Under the pieces are notes generated by a model that worked only from the letters and a program-made list of their open reading frames with translations, was not told the origin of the DNA and searched no databases. Positions 8,686 through 17,070 of a DNA stretch of 64,000 bases are shown here, piece after piece. This DNA is from an uncultured Pelagibacteraceae bacterium. GTDB taxonomy: Bacteria; Pseudomonadota; Alphaproteobacteria; Pelagibacterales; Pelagibacteraceae. Every line of letters begins with the position of its first letter. The stretch's first letter is position 1. The translations under genes were made by a program, and so were the position numbers. The stretch is taken from the NCBI GenBank assembly GCA_902623215.1, contig CACNSS010000005.1, forward strand, positions 1 to 64,000, written 5' to 3'.

Positions 8686-9804
8686 TTAGTTATTGATTGC
8701 TTCTCTTGGATTAACATATTCATGTCCAAAAACATCTGCAACCGCTTTATAAGTCACATGACCCTTATGAACATTTAATCCTGCTAGAAAGTTTTTATCT
8801 TCACCAAGAGCTTTTTGATAACCTTTGTTAGCCAATTTTACCAGATATGGAAGTGTTGCTTTGTTTAATGCAATGGTTGAGGTTCTTGGAACTCCACCTG
8901 GCATGTTCGCTACGCAATAATGAACGACATTATCAACTATAAAAGTTGGATCATTAAAAGTTGTTGGTTTACTAGTCTCTACACATCCACCTTGATCGAT
9001 TGCAACATCAACAATTACAGAGCCTCTTTTCATTAATTTAAGCATATCTTTGGTAACTAATTTCGGTGCCTCTGCTCCAGGTATTAAAACACCACCTACT
9101 ATTAAATCCGCCTCGGCAACTAACTTTTTTAAATCTATCTTATCACTTTGTTCTGGAATAATTTTATCTCCAAACATTTCAACTAATTGTTTTAATCTTA
9201 CTTCTGATTTATCGATAACGTGAACTTTTGCCTTCATACCGGTTGCTATAGTTGCAGCATTTTCACCAACAACCCCTCCACCTAAAATTAAAACATTTGC
9301 AGGCTCACCACCAGGAGCTCCTCCTAATAAAACTCCCCTACCTTTTTGATTTTTTTCTAAACAATGTGCTCCTGCTTGAACTGACATACGTCCAGCTACA
9401 GCACTCATGGGTGCTAATAAAGGGAGCCGTCCATTATCATCAGTGATGGTTTCATAAGCAATATTAATACTTTTTGATTTTACCAAACCCTCTGTTAATT
9501 CTTTTGCGGCAGCTAAATGTAAATATGTATAAACAATTTGATTTTCCCTAATCATTTCAACCTCAACTTTTTGAGGCTCTTTAACTTTTACAATTATCTC
9601 AGCATCATTAAAAATATCACTAGCTTTTTCTATAATTTTCGCGCCAGCTTTTTTGTACTGATCATTTTCAAAACCAGCTTCAAAACCACCATTATTTTCA
9701 ACTAAAACTTCATGGCCTTCTGAGACTAAAGTTTTTACACTATCGGGTGTCAGGCCAATTCTATTTTCTTGAGGTTTAATTTCTTTAGGAACGCCAATTC
9801 TCAT
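8686..9804 (-). CDS. ald: Alanine dehydrogenase
   Basis: NAD-dependent oxidative deamination of L-alanine to pyruvate and ammonia. At 372 residues it is a standard family length. It starts MRIGVPKEIKPQENRIGLTP, has the conserved Lys-bearing AYETI and GAHCLEK segments, the NAD-binding glycine cluster VLILGGGVVGENAATIA (about 170-187), and the tail VHYCVANMPGGVPRTST. The gene lies 9 bp downstream of the omega-amino-acid:pyruvate aminotransferase. That pairing regenerates pyruvate from the alanine made by the transaminase and releases the nitrogen as ammonia, as in known taurine and beta-alanine pathways. Confidence 0.92.
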   Translation of the reverse strand: MRIGVPKEIKPQENRIGLTPDSVKTLVSEGHEVLVENNGGFEAGFENDQYKKAGAKIIEKASDIFNDAEIIVKVKEPQKVEVEMIRENQIVYTYLHLAAAKELTEGLVKSKSINIAYETITDDNGRLPLLAPMSAVAGRMSVQAGAHCLEKNQKGRGVLLGGAPGGEPANVLILGGGVVGENAATIATGMKAKVHVIDKSEVRLKQLVEMFGDKIIPEQSDKIDLKKLVAEADLIVGGVLIPGAEAPKLVTKDMLKLMKRGSVIVDVAIDQGGCVETSKPTTFNDPTFIVDNVVHYCVANMPGGVPRTSTIALNKATLPYLVKLANKGYQKALGEDKNFLAGLNVHKGHVTYKAVADVFGHEYVNPREAINN

Positions 9805-9813
9805 TAACGGAAT

Positions 9814-11160
9814 TTAATTCTTTTTACTCTTTGCGTAATTAGTTATTCCTGTTCTTAATTTTTCTATAATTTCATCAATGTGTTTTTTTTCACATATAAA
9901 CATTGGTGCTATAATTAAACAATCACCAGTAGCTTTGAAATTTACACCTGCATCGTAACAATGTTTGAAGGTAGCTAAACCTGCTTTGCCAGGTCTACCA
10001 TCAGTTTTAATATCTATACCACCCATCATTCCATAACCTCTAATATTATCTACTACATCAATGTCTTTTAGAGAAAATAGACCTTCTTGAAAGTAAGGAG
10101 CAAGTTCTTTAGCTCTATTAAAAATATCTTCCTTTTCGAAAATATCTTGAACAGCTAAAGCCGCAGCTACTGAAACTGGGATTCCAGAATATGTATAACC
10201 ATGAAATAATTCTATTGCACCTTTTGGAGAATTATCCATCACCGCATCGTAAATTTCTTCTTTGCAAGCAACCACACCAAAAGGAACTATTCCATTCGTT
10301 GTTGCCTTTGCCATTGTCATTATGTCAGGTGTTACACCAAACTCTTGAGCTCCAAAAGCTGAACCAGTTCTTCCCCAGCCCGTGATAACCTCATCAAAAA
10401 TTAATAGTATTTTATGTTTGTCACAAAGTTCTCTTAGTCTTTGTAAGTATCCAACTGGTGGCACTAACGTTCCTGTTGAACCAGCAATAGGTTCAACGAT
10501 ACAAGCTGCGATGTTTTCAGAACCAAAATTAGTACAAATTCTCTCTAAGTCATTTGCAATATCAGCTCCCGTTTCTGGTTGACCTGAAATAAATTTATGT
10601 TCATCTAAATGTGTGTGTCTCATGTGAACAACACCTGGCATCAATACACTTGCATACGCTTTAACGTTATTGATCATACCACCTACTGAAGTTGCTCCAA
10701 TATTCATACCATGATAAGCACGTTCTCTACCTACAAATCTAAATCTTTGTCCCTCACCTCTTGCTTTGTGATATGCAATACTAATCTTTATTGCGGTTTC
10801 TACTGCAGTAGATCCACATATCGTATAAAAAATTTTATTTAAGTTTCCTGGTGTGTGTTTTGAAATTCTTGTTGCTAATTCAAATGAACCACCAAATCCT
10901 TGTTGAAACGGCTGACAATAATCAAGAGTGTTTAATTGATTTGTTATTGCTTCGATAATTTCTTTTCTTCCATGTCCCAATGGATTACAGAATAATCCTG
11001 AGCTTGCATCAATTTGTGTTTTGCCATGATGATTTTTTAAATAAACACCTTTTGCCTCAACAATCAATTTTGGATTTTCTTTAAAATCCTTATTAGATGT
11101 AAATGGCATCCAATGTTCATTGAGTGAATTAGGCACTGACGTTCTTTTTTCTGAGCTCAT
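9814..11160 (-). CDS. Omega-amino acid:pyruvate aminotransferase (class III; taurine or beta-alanine type)
   Basis: A PLP enzyme of 448 residues. Class III features are clear: LNEHWMPFTSN at the N-terminus, GSTAVETAIK (about 116-125), GRERAYHGMN, IVEPIAGSTG, IFDEVITGWGRTG, and the PLP lysine K285 in MTMAKATTNG, followed by FHGYTYSGIPV. The pattern is closest to beta-alanine/omega-amino acid:pyruvate transaminases, the group that also includes taurine:pyruvate aminotransferase (Tpa). It is the first gene of a minus-strand operon with alanine dehydrogenase and is divergent from a TauABC-like transporter, which favours taurine or a related C2 amine as donor. Sequence alone does not separate taurine from beta-alanine or hypotaurine. 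Confidence 0.85.
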   Translation of the reverse strand: MSSEKRTSVPNSLNEHWMPFTSNKDFKENPKLIVEAKGVYLKNHHGKTQIDASSGLFCNPLGHGRKEIIEAITNQLNTLDYCQPFQQGFGGSFELATRISKHTPGNLNKIFYTICGSTAVETAIKISIAYHKARGEGQRFRFVGRERAYHGMNIGATSVGGMINNVKAYASVLMPGVVHMRHTHLDEHKFISGQPETGADIANDLERICTNFGSENIAACIVEPIAGSTGTLVPPVGYLQRLRELCDKHKILLIFDEVITGWGRTGSAFGAQEFGVTPDIMTMAKATTNGIVPFGVVACKEEIYDAVMDNSPKGAIELFHGYTYSGIPVSVAAALAVQDIFEKEDIFNRAKELAPYFQEGLFSLKDIDVVDNIRGYGMMGGIDIKTDGRPGKAGLATFKHCYDAGVNFKATGDCLIIAPMFICEKKHIDEIIEKLRTGITNYAKSKKN

Positions 11161-11230
11161 AAATAAATTTAAAATGTTTAATAGTTAAATCCTTAGACTA
11201 ATTAATAGAAATTAACCACCAAAATAATGT

Positions 11231-11247
11231 CACAACTTAAAGTTGTG
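11231..11247. promoter_or_regulatory. Perfect 17-bp palindrome in divergent promoter region (operator candidate)
   Basis: The sequence CACAACTTAAAGTTGTG is an 8-1-8 perfect inverted repeat. It is centred in the 174-bp gap between the minus-strand aminotransferase operon (start 11160) and the plus-strand binding-protein gene (start 11335). The position and symmetry fit a dimeric repressor or activator coordinating the two operons. No regulator gene lies beside them; the protein is unknown. The tauA-like start is preceded by an AGAGG ribosome binding site. Confidence 0.5.
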
Positions 11248-11334
11248 TAACTATAATGATCATTTTTTTGTTTTACATATAGGTCAAATTAATCTTAAAA
11301 TTGGAACATATAAATAAACAAAGAAGAGGCATAA

Positions 11335-12276
11335 ATGAAAAAAATAATTAGTTTTATTCTTGGATGTTTTGTAGCTCTAAATCTTTCAATATCAGTTGCT
11401 AATTCAGCAGCTAATGAAGTTAGAGTCGCATACTTCTTAGAGTGGCCAAGTCCAAATCTAGAGGACATGATGAAGAAAAACTTCGCAAAAGCTCTAGGGG
11501 TTCCTGTAAAGTGGACTAACTTTACTAATGGTGGTGCTATGACTGACGCGATGTTAGCAGGAGATATAGATATTTCTTATTCTCAAGGTTTAGTTCCATT
11601 CATTAACGCAGTAAAATCTAAAGCACCTATCAAATTAGTTGATATTGCTATGGAATACGGAATGGGAGGAACAACTTGTGTTACATCTAATGCATCTGGA
11701 ATTACAAAAGCCAACGCAACTGAATTAGAAGGTAAAAAAGTTGCTGTTCCACTTGGTACAATGGCGGAATATGTTTTTGATGAAAGTATGAAAGTTGTTG
11801 GAGCAGATAGAAAAAAAATGGATATCATTCAAATGGACCCTGAAGAAGGTGCTGCTGCTTTAGTAAGCGGTGATGTTGTGATGTCATGTTTATTTGGTGG
11901 TAATTCTATTAAAGCTGCTACTGCAGTTGGATCTAGATTACTAACAGTTCAAGAAGCTAGAGATGCAGGTATCCTAGGGATTGATATTACTTCTGTAACT
12001 ACAAAGTTTATGAAGGAAAATCCAGGAATGTTGAGAACTTTCATCGAAGTAACTCATGAAGCCAATGCAAGATATAGAGCTGGAAAAAGCGATATGAATG
12101 CAATGTCAAAAGCTTCAGAAATGAAAATTCCTGACATGAAAGAAACTTTAAGTGGTTTCAAATTTCTAACTCCAGAGGAAACAAAAAGTTCTATGGAAAG
12201 TGGAAATCTTGATGCATTCCTAAAAGGAATGGGAACACCAAGAGGAAACGTAGATACGAGTTTCTTACCTTTGTAA
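11335..12276 (+). CDS. TauA-like periplasmic sulfonate/taurine binding protein
   Basis: A 313-residue secreted solute-binding protein. It has a signal peptide of about 27 residues ending near ANSAANEV, then VRVAYFLEWPSPNLEDMMKK. Further on are GGAMTDAMLAGDIDISYSQGL (about 68-88), ELEGKKVAVPLGTMAEYVFDE and AAALVSGDVVMSC, the NMT1/OpuAC-like layout of TauA/SsuA proteins. Family members deliver taurine, other sulfonates or nitrate-type anions to an ABC permease. It heads an operon with a TauB-like ATPase and TauC-like permease and is separated from them by a strong stem-loop, so it is probably made in excess. The exact ligand is not readable. Confidence 0.82.
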   Translation: MKKIISFILGCFVALNLSISVANSAANEVRVAYFLEWPSPNLEDMMKKNFAKALGVPVKWTNFTNGGAMTDAMLAGDIDISYSQGLVPFINAVKSKAPIKLVDIAMEYGMGGTTCVTSNASGITKANATELEGKKVAVPLGTMAEYVFDESMKVVGADRKKMDIIQMDPEEGAAALVSGDVVMSCLFGGNSIKAATAVGSRLLTVQEARDAGILGIDITSVTTKFMKENPGMLRTFIEVTHEANARYRAGKSDMNAMSKASEMKIPDMKETLSGFKFLTPEETKSSMESGNLDAFLKGMGTPRGNVDTSFLPL

Positions 12277-12297
12277 TTTTAAGGTAATTAAAATTTA

Positions 12298-12338
12298 AAT
12301 AGGCGCCAATTTTTTATTAAATTGGTGCCTATTTTTTT
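12298..12338 (+). terminator. Rho-independent terminator or attenuator between binding-protein and ATPase genes
   Basis: The arms AATAGGCGCCAATTT (12298-12312) and AAATTGGTGCCTATT (12319-12333) form a stem of about 15 pairs including one G-T, with a short T-rich loop, followed by a run of seven T at 12332-12338. This is a classic intrinsic terminator. It lies inside the transport operon, so partial readthrough would keep the binding protein above the ATPase and permease. Confidence 0.85.
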
Positions 12339-12366
12339 ACTATAAATTCTAATATAAAGTGAACAG

Positions 12367-13164
12367 ATGAGTGATCTAGTTTCTCAAAACCTTAATATGA
12401 TTTTTAAAACTCCGAAAGGAGAAACTGTTCACGCTTTAAAAGATTTAAATTTTACTCTTAAAAAAGGAGAGCTTTTAACAGTTCTTGGACCATCAGGTTG
12501 TGGAAAAACAACCTTATTAAATATTACCGCAGGATTTATTCGACCAACTTCCGGAAGTATTACTTTAAATAGTAAAGAGATTGATGGACCAGGTGTAGAG
12601 AGAGGTATGGTTTTTCAGCAAGGTGCATTGTTCGAATGGTTAACAGTTGCAGAAAATGTCAACTTTGGTTTAAGAATGAAAAAAAAAGATCCAATTGAAA
12701 CTCAAAAAAAAGTTGATGAATGGTTAGAAATAGTTGGCTTAAAAGGTTTTGGTAATACTCCAACCTATCAACTTTCTGGTGGTATGCAGCAAAGAGTTGC
12801 TCTTGCAAGATGTTTGATTAATGATCCTGACCTAATTTTAATGGATGAACCTTTAGGAGCTCTTGATGCGTTAACAAGAGAAAAAATGCAGTCTCTAGTT
12901 TTAAAAATTTGGAAAGAGACAGGGAAAACAATTATTTTAATCACCCACTCAGTCGAAGAAGCTCTTTTACTTGGTGAAAGATTATATGTTATGGCACCTC
13001 GACCAGGGCGAATACATAAAGAATACAATCTTCCATTTGCCTCAATGGGACTGAAAGAAGATCTAAGAGAGATTAAAAAGAACAAAGATTTTTCCTCGAA
13101 ACGTGAAGAAATATTAGAGATGATTTGGAATATGGAAGAAGAAATTATGGGGAAAGATAATTAA
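12367..13164 (+). CDS. TauB/SsuB-like ABC transporter ATP-binding protein
   Basis: The ATPase subunit of the sulfonate-type importer, 265 residues. Walker A GPSGCGKTT is at about 40-48, the Q-loop FQQGALFEW is near 78-86, the signature is LSGGMQQRVALARCL (about 135-149), Walker B is LILMDEPLGALD and the switch His is in ILITHSVEEA. The EWLT motif after the Q-loop and the tail APRPGRI are typical of nitrate/sulfonate/taurine ATPases. The stop codon directly abuts the permease ATG, and an intrinsic terminator-like hairpin precedes the gene. Confidence 0.9.
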   Translation: MSDLVSQNLNMIFKTPKGETVHALKDLNFTLKKGELLTVLGPSGCGKTTLLNITAGFIRPTSGSITLNSKEIDGPGVERGMVFQQGALFEWLTVAENVNFGLRMKKKDPIETQKKVDEWLEIVGLKGFGNTPTYQLSGGMQQRVALARCLINDPDLILMDEPLGALDALTREKMQSLVLKIWKETGKTIILITHSVEEALLLGERLYVMAPRPGRIHKEYNLPFASMGLKEDLREIKKNKDFSSKREEILEMIWNMEEEIMGKDN

Positions 13165-15090
13165 ATGTTAACTCAAATAGTCACCTTTTTAATTTTTTTT
13201 GCAGTCATTGGCTGTATTCTCTATGGAAGAAGATTAATCAAAACTGAAAAAGTTGATGCTGTTTTTGGAAATCCTGAAAGGGCAAGAGGTGGTACTCATT
13301 GGATTATAGTCGGAAGTAGCTTTCTATTATTGGTATGGCTTTACTATTCTTGGGATATTGCAAAAGGTTTTTACCCAAAATCAGCTAATGAACTTTGCCA
13401 AGTAGCAAAAGTTAACGATTCTTTATTAGGTTTAAAATATCAATTTCCAATAGAGCAACGAGAATTCAAAAGTACTGCTCAAATTAAGAAAGAAAATAAA
13501 AATCTTAAAGCAATTTTAAATGAAATCAAATTTTCTAAAGATCTTAACTCACAACAAAAAACAGAGCTCACTGAGTTTATCAACAAAACTATTCAGCTAA
13601 TTCCTTTATTGACCAATGAAGATTTAATTGAAAATGAGACGAAATTTAAAATAGATAATATTACAGGTAAAATTAACTTATTAACTGAAAATTTTAGAAA
13701 ACCTGATTATCCTTTTGAGACAGAACAAGAAGCTAATGAAAGACTTAAAGCGGTAAATGAACAAGGAGATTGGGGAATTATAAAAGTTCAATCTGGAACG
13801 GGTTCCATAGAAAATACTATAGAGGTACCTTTAGTTCCTGAAACTAAAAGAGGTTTAAAGTTTGATGCTGCCGCAAAAGAATTACAAATTATTAGTGATG
13901 AATTCTTTAAATTAAGAAATCATAATCCTCAATTTAAAGATAAAATAAAAGAGCTCAAAGATGAGATCAAAGCTTATCGAAAAAATTTAGATGATACTCA
14001 AGAGGTAGCTTCAACTTACGCTAAAGATATTGTTAAAATTGCACGACGAATAGAATTTGCAAGTATATATCCACCCAATGCGTTAAACGAAATGCAAAAT
14101 GCAATTATCAATTTTGATGTTGCCCAAAAAGAAGCTCAAGGGGGATTGAGATTTGTAGATATATTTTTATTTCCAGCTGGCACTATTGTTGCAAGTGGGC
14201 CAAGCTGTTCAGAACAAGGATCTGGTAGATGGCTACCAAAGCCGTCAGATACATTTGATAAGTTTATGCTTATGCTTAAACCGAGTGTAGGTTATAAAGA
14301 AATTCCTCTTCTATGGATAGAACTAGTTGATGTTAGTAAAATGATTGGTTTTATTTTACCAGATTGGATAGCTGATATTTTACCTGGTGAATACCCAGTT
14401 CACACACAAGATGGAATTGTTAAACAAAATTTTAAAGGCCAAGTTTTAAAATTAGTAACAGGAGACTTTAAGCTATTTAAAGTGCCCGTGCCTTATGGTC
14501 ATATTTGGGATTCATTTTTAAGAGTATTTTTAGGATTAGTGTTTGGAATATTAATTGGTGTGCCGCTTGGATTATTTATGGGATTAAATAGATTTGCTAA
14601 AGGTTTTTTTGATCCATTAATTGAGCTTTATAGACCTGTTCCCCCTCTAGCTTGGGCTCCTTTAATTATTTCAGTCTTAGGAATTGATAATACCGGGAAA
14701 GTTTTCTTATTATTTATGGTCTCATTATCAATCATGATTATTTCTGCAAGAGCTGGTGCCTCTGGTACTCAGTTATCAAAAATTCACGCAGCTCACTCAC
14801 TCGGTGCATCCAAAAAACAAATTTTAAGATATGTAATTTTCCCAAATTCTTTACCAGAAATACTTACTGGAATAAGAGTTGCTGTCGGTATGTGTTGGGG
14901 AACTTTAGTTGCAGCTGAGTTTTTAGCTGGAACAACCGGTATAGGATTTGTTGAAAACGTTGCTAAAAAATATTTCCAATATGAAGTTATTTGGATCACT
15001 ATATTTATAATGGGAATGCTTGGTTTATTATTTGATGTCACCTTGAGAAAAATAATAGACAAAACAATACCATGGCGTGGAAAAGGCTAA
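13165..15090 (+). CDS. TauC/SsuC-like ABC permease with long N-terminal periplasmic extension
   Basis: A 641-residue protein, more than twice the roughly 260-280 of usual TauC/SsuC. The C-terminal part (about 440-640) is a normal binding-protein-dependent permease with the EAA loop HAAHSLGASKKQILRYVIFP and about six helices. It is preceded by two helices (about 3-20 and 46-64) and a roughly 370-residue hydrophilic section. Residues 90-300 of that section are rich in Lys/Glu/Leu heptads, suggesting coiled coil, followed by a region with Cys-containing GPSCSEQGSG. By topology the insert should be periplasmic and could dock the binding protein or a periplasmic partner. It follows the ATPase without a gap, and the next gene overlaps its 3' end by 14 bp. 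Confidence 0.8.
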   Translation: MLTQIVTFLIFFAVIGCILYGRRLIKTEKVDAVFGNPERARGGTHWIIVGSSFLLLVWLYYSWDIAKGFYPKSANELCQVAKVNDSLLGLKYQFPIEQREFKSTAQIKKENKNLKAILNEIKFSKDLNSQQKTELTEFINKTIQLIPLLTNEDLIENETKFKIDNITGKINLLTENFRKPDYPFETEQEANERLKAVNEQGDWGIIKVQSGTGSIENTIEVPLVPETKRGLKFDAAAKELQIISDEFFKLRNHNPQFKDKIKELKDEIKAYRKNLDDTQEVASTYAKDIVKIARRIEFASIYPPNALNEMQNAIINFDVAQKEAQGGLRFVDIFLFPAGTIVASGPSCSEQGSGRWLPKPSDTFDKFMLMLKPSVGYKEIPLLWIELVDVSKMIGFILPDWIADILPGEYPVHTQDGIVKQNFKGQVLKLVTGDFKLFKVPVPYGHIWDSFLRVFLGLVFGILIGVPLGLFMGLNRFAKGFFDPLIELYRPVPPLAWAPLIISVLGIDNTGKVFLLFMVSLSIMIISARAGASGTQLSKIHAAHSLGASKKQILRYVIFPNSLPEILTGIRVAVGMCWGTLVAAEFLAGTTGIGFVENVAKKYFQYEVIWITIFIMGMLGLLFDVTLRKIIDKTIPWRGKG

Positions 15091-16096
15091 TTTGAAAACA
15101 GAAAATCTTAAAAAAGAAGTCATTAAAATTTTTAAAAATCACGGATTAAGTAATCCACATGCTGTTATTTCAGCTAATGCTTTGATTAATGCCGAGTTAG
15201 TCGGTGCTTATGGTCATGGTCTTTCTAGATTAAGAATGTATTGTGAAAGAATATCTAAAAAAGTTATTAATCCAAAACCTAGAATAAAAGTTAAAAAAAT
15301 ATCTCAATCGATAGCTAACATTGATGCTGATAATAGTATTGGCTTCGTTGCAGCTGATCTTGCGATTAGAAAAGCAATCGAATGTGCCAAAAAAACAGGT
15401 ATCGGTTTAGTGGCGGTAAAAAATAGTGGTCACTATGGATTGTCTGGTTATTACGCTGAGCAAGCAGTCAAAAAAAATTTAATCACTATGATTTATACTA
15501 ATGCTCCACCAGCAATCGCTCCTTATGGTGCAAAAAAAAGTTTGTTTGGAACTAATCCCATATGTTTTGGTTCTCCAACTGGAGCAAAGGTACCTTTTAT
15601 ATTAGATACAGCTATTGCAAAAATTAATAGAGGAAAAATTAGATTTGCAGCTAGAAATAATCAAAAAATACCAAAAGGTGTTGCATTAGATAAATTTGGT
15701 AAACCTACAACGGATGCAAAAAAGGCTCTTTACGGAGTTCAATTACCTATTGCAGGTTTTAGAGGTTCAGGTTTAGCGTGGATGGTAGATATTCTAAGTG
15801 GTGTTTTAACTGGTGGAAATCATGCAGGTAAGGTTAAGGATCCTTTTGATGATTTTTCAGGTCCACAAAATATTGGACATTTGTTTATCACATTTAAAAC
15901 AAACTTATTTGTCAAAAATTATACCTCAAGAATTAAGAATAATATTAAAACAATTAAAAGATTGCCTAAGATAAAAGGAGTAAAAGAAATAATGTATCCT
16001 GGTCAAAATAAAGATAAAAGGTTTAGAATGAACTTAAAAAAAGAAATTAAATTGTCAAAAATTATTCAAAAAGATTTAGTAGATTTAAAAAATTAA
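15077..16096 (+). CDS. Ldh2/ComC-family NAD(P)-dependent 2-hydroxyacid (sulfolactate/malate-type) dehydrogenase
   Basis: A 339-residue member of the malate/L-lactate/sulfolactate dehydrogenase family, a fold distinct from Rossmann LDH. It shows GAYGHGLSRLRMY (about 44-56), KNSGHYGLSGYYAEQA (about 120-135), YTNAPPAIAPYGAKKSLFGTNPICFG and GFRGSGLAWMVDILSGVLTGG. It starts with GTG, overlapping the permease gene by 14 bp; a TTG at 15092 is an alternative start. Family enzymes oxidise sulfolactate to sulfopyruvate (ComC/SlcD) or malate/lactate-type acids. Being inside a TauABC-like operon next to a HpsN-like gene favours a sulfonated hydroxyacid, but this is inference. Confidence 0.78.
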   Translation: MEKANLKTENLKKEVIKIFKNHGLSNPHAVISANALINAELVGAYGHGLSRLRMYCERISKKVINPKPRIKVKKISQSIANIDADNSIGFVAADLAIRKAIECAKKTGIGLVAVKNSGHYGLSGYYAEQAVKKNLITMIYTNAPPAIAPYGAKKSLFGTNPICFGSPTGAKVPFILDTAIAKINRGKIRFAARNNQKIPKGVALDKFGKPTTDAKKALYGVQLPIAGFRGSGLAWMVDILSGVLTGGNHAGKVKDPFDDFSGPQNIGHLFITFKTNLFVKNYTSRIKNNIKTIKRLPKIKGVKEIMYPGQNKDKRFRMNLKKEIKLSKIIQKDLVDLKN

Positions 16097-16097
16097 C

Positions 16098-17009
16098 ATG
16101 CTTTCCAATAAAGAAATCATTTGTCCTGATAACTTGCTCAATGTTGCTCATAAAAAGAAAGGTGTTAAAGCAGGGATTGTTAATGCTGGAAAACCTTTGC
16201 CTATGCAGTCGGTGCAAGATGCTGTTAAAGAAAATCTAATTGAGCCAATTTTTATTGGTGATGAAAAAGAAATTAATAAGTGCGCACAAGATTTAAAATG
16301 GGATATCTCAAATTATGAGATAATCCATGTGCCTGTTGAAAATAATACAGCAATGATTGCTGCAAAATTGGCAAGTGAACAAAAGATCAAAATTATTGTT
16401 AAAGGCCATATTCATACTGACGTTTTAATGAAAGAAGTCTTGAAAAGAGAATATAACTTGCTCGGAAAAACCAGATTGAGTCATATTTGGCATATGACTT
16501 TAGGAAAAGAAGATAAGCCTTTAATAATTACTGATGGAGCATTGAATGTTCTGCCTAATGTAAAAACAAAATTACATATTCTTAAAAATGTTATTAATTT
16601 TTCAAACAGAATTGGTATTGAAAAACCTAAAGTCGCAATATTATCTGCCACTGAAGAAGTTTTAGATAGTGTTCCAAGTTCTAAAGAAGCTGAAGAATTA
16701 ACCAATTTAGCTAAAAAGGAAAATTTAAATGCCGATGTTTTTGGTCCGCTTGCATTTGATAATAGTATCTCAAAAAAGTCTGCCGCTATCAAAGGAATAC
16801 AAAATAGTGTAGCTGGTATGGCTGATGTATTGCTAGTCCCAAGTGTTGAGACAGGAAATGGACTTGTAAAAATGCTAATATACTTTTGTGGAGCGTGCGC
16901 GGCAGGTGTAGTTGTTGGAGGTAAAGTTCCAGTAGTAATAACCAGTCGTTCTGACGATGCTCCCGCAAGATTAGCATCCATTGCTGCTGCCGTCGTTGCT
17001 TTAGATTAA
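16098..17009 (+). CDS. Phosphate acetyl/butyryltransferase family protein
   Basis: A 303-residue protein of the PTA_PTB fold (single domain, without the N-terminal part of long Pta proteins). Typical elements are KGHIHTDVLMKEVL (about 97-110), the nearby RLSHIWHM and DGALNVLPN, VAILSATEEV (about 180-189) and the C-terminal GNGLVKMLIYFCGACAAGVVVGGKVPVVITSRSDDA. It should convert acetyl phosphate and CoA to acetyl-CoA. In taurine and isethionate degraders a Pta of this kind works after Xsc, which makes acetyl phosphate from sulfoacetaldehyde. Its place in this operon supports a sulfonate pathway, though no xsc is in the window. It starts two bases after the previous stop. Confidence 0.78.
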   Translation: MLSNKEIICPDNLLNVAHKKKGVKAGIVNAGKPLPMQSVQDAVKENLIEPIFIGDEKEINKCAQDLKWDISNYEIIHVPVENNTAMIAAKLASEQKIKIIVKGHIHTDVLMKEVLKREYNLLGKTRLSHIWHMTLGKEDKPLIITDGALNVLPNVKTKLHILKNVINFSNRIGIEKPKVAILSATEEVLDSVPSSKEAEELTNLAKKENLNADVFGPLAFDNSISKKSAAIKGIQNSVAGMADVLLVPSVETGNGLVKMLIYFCGACAAGVVVGGKVPVVITSRSDDAPARLASIAAAVVALD

Positions 17010-17070
17010 TTGTTTGATTGCAATAAAATTGAAATTGTCTTAAATAATCCAACTATAGTAAACAAATAAT

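Noticed and set aside
16481-16981. 166-codon open frame on the minus strand opposite the Pta-like gene
   Set aside because: It lies fully antisense to a recognised family protein and its Ser/Ala/Leu-rich product looks like a codon mirror of the plus-strand gene.
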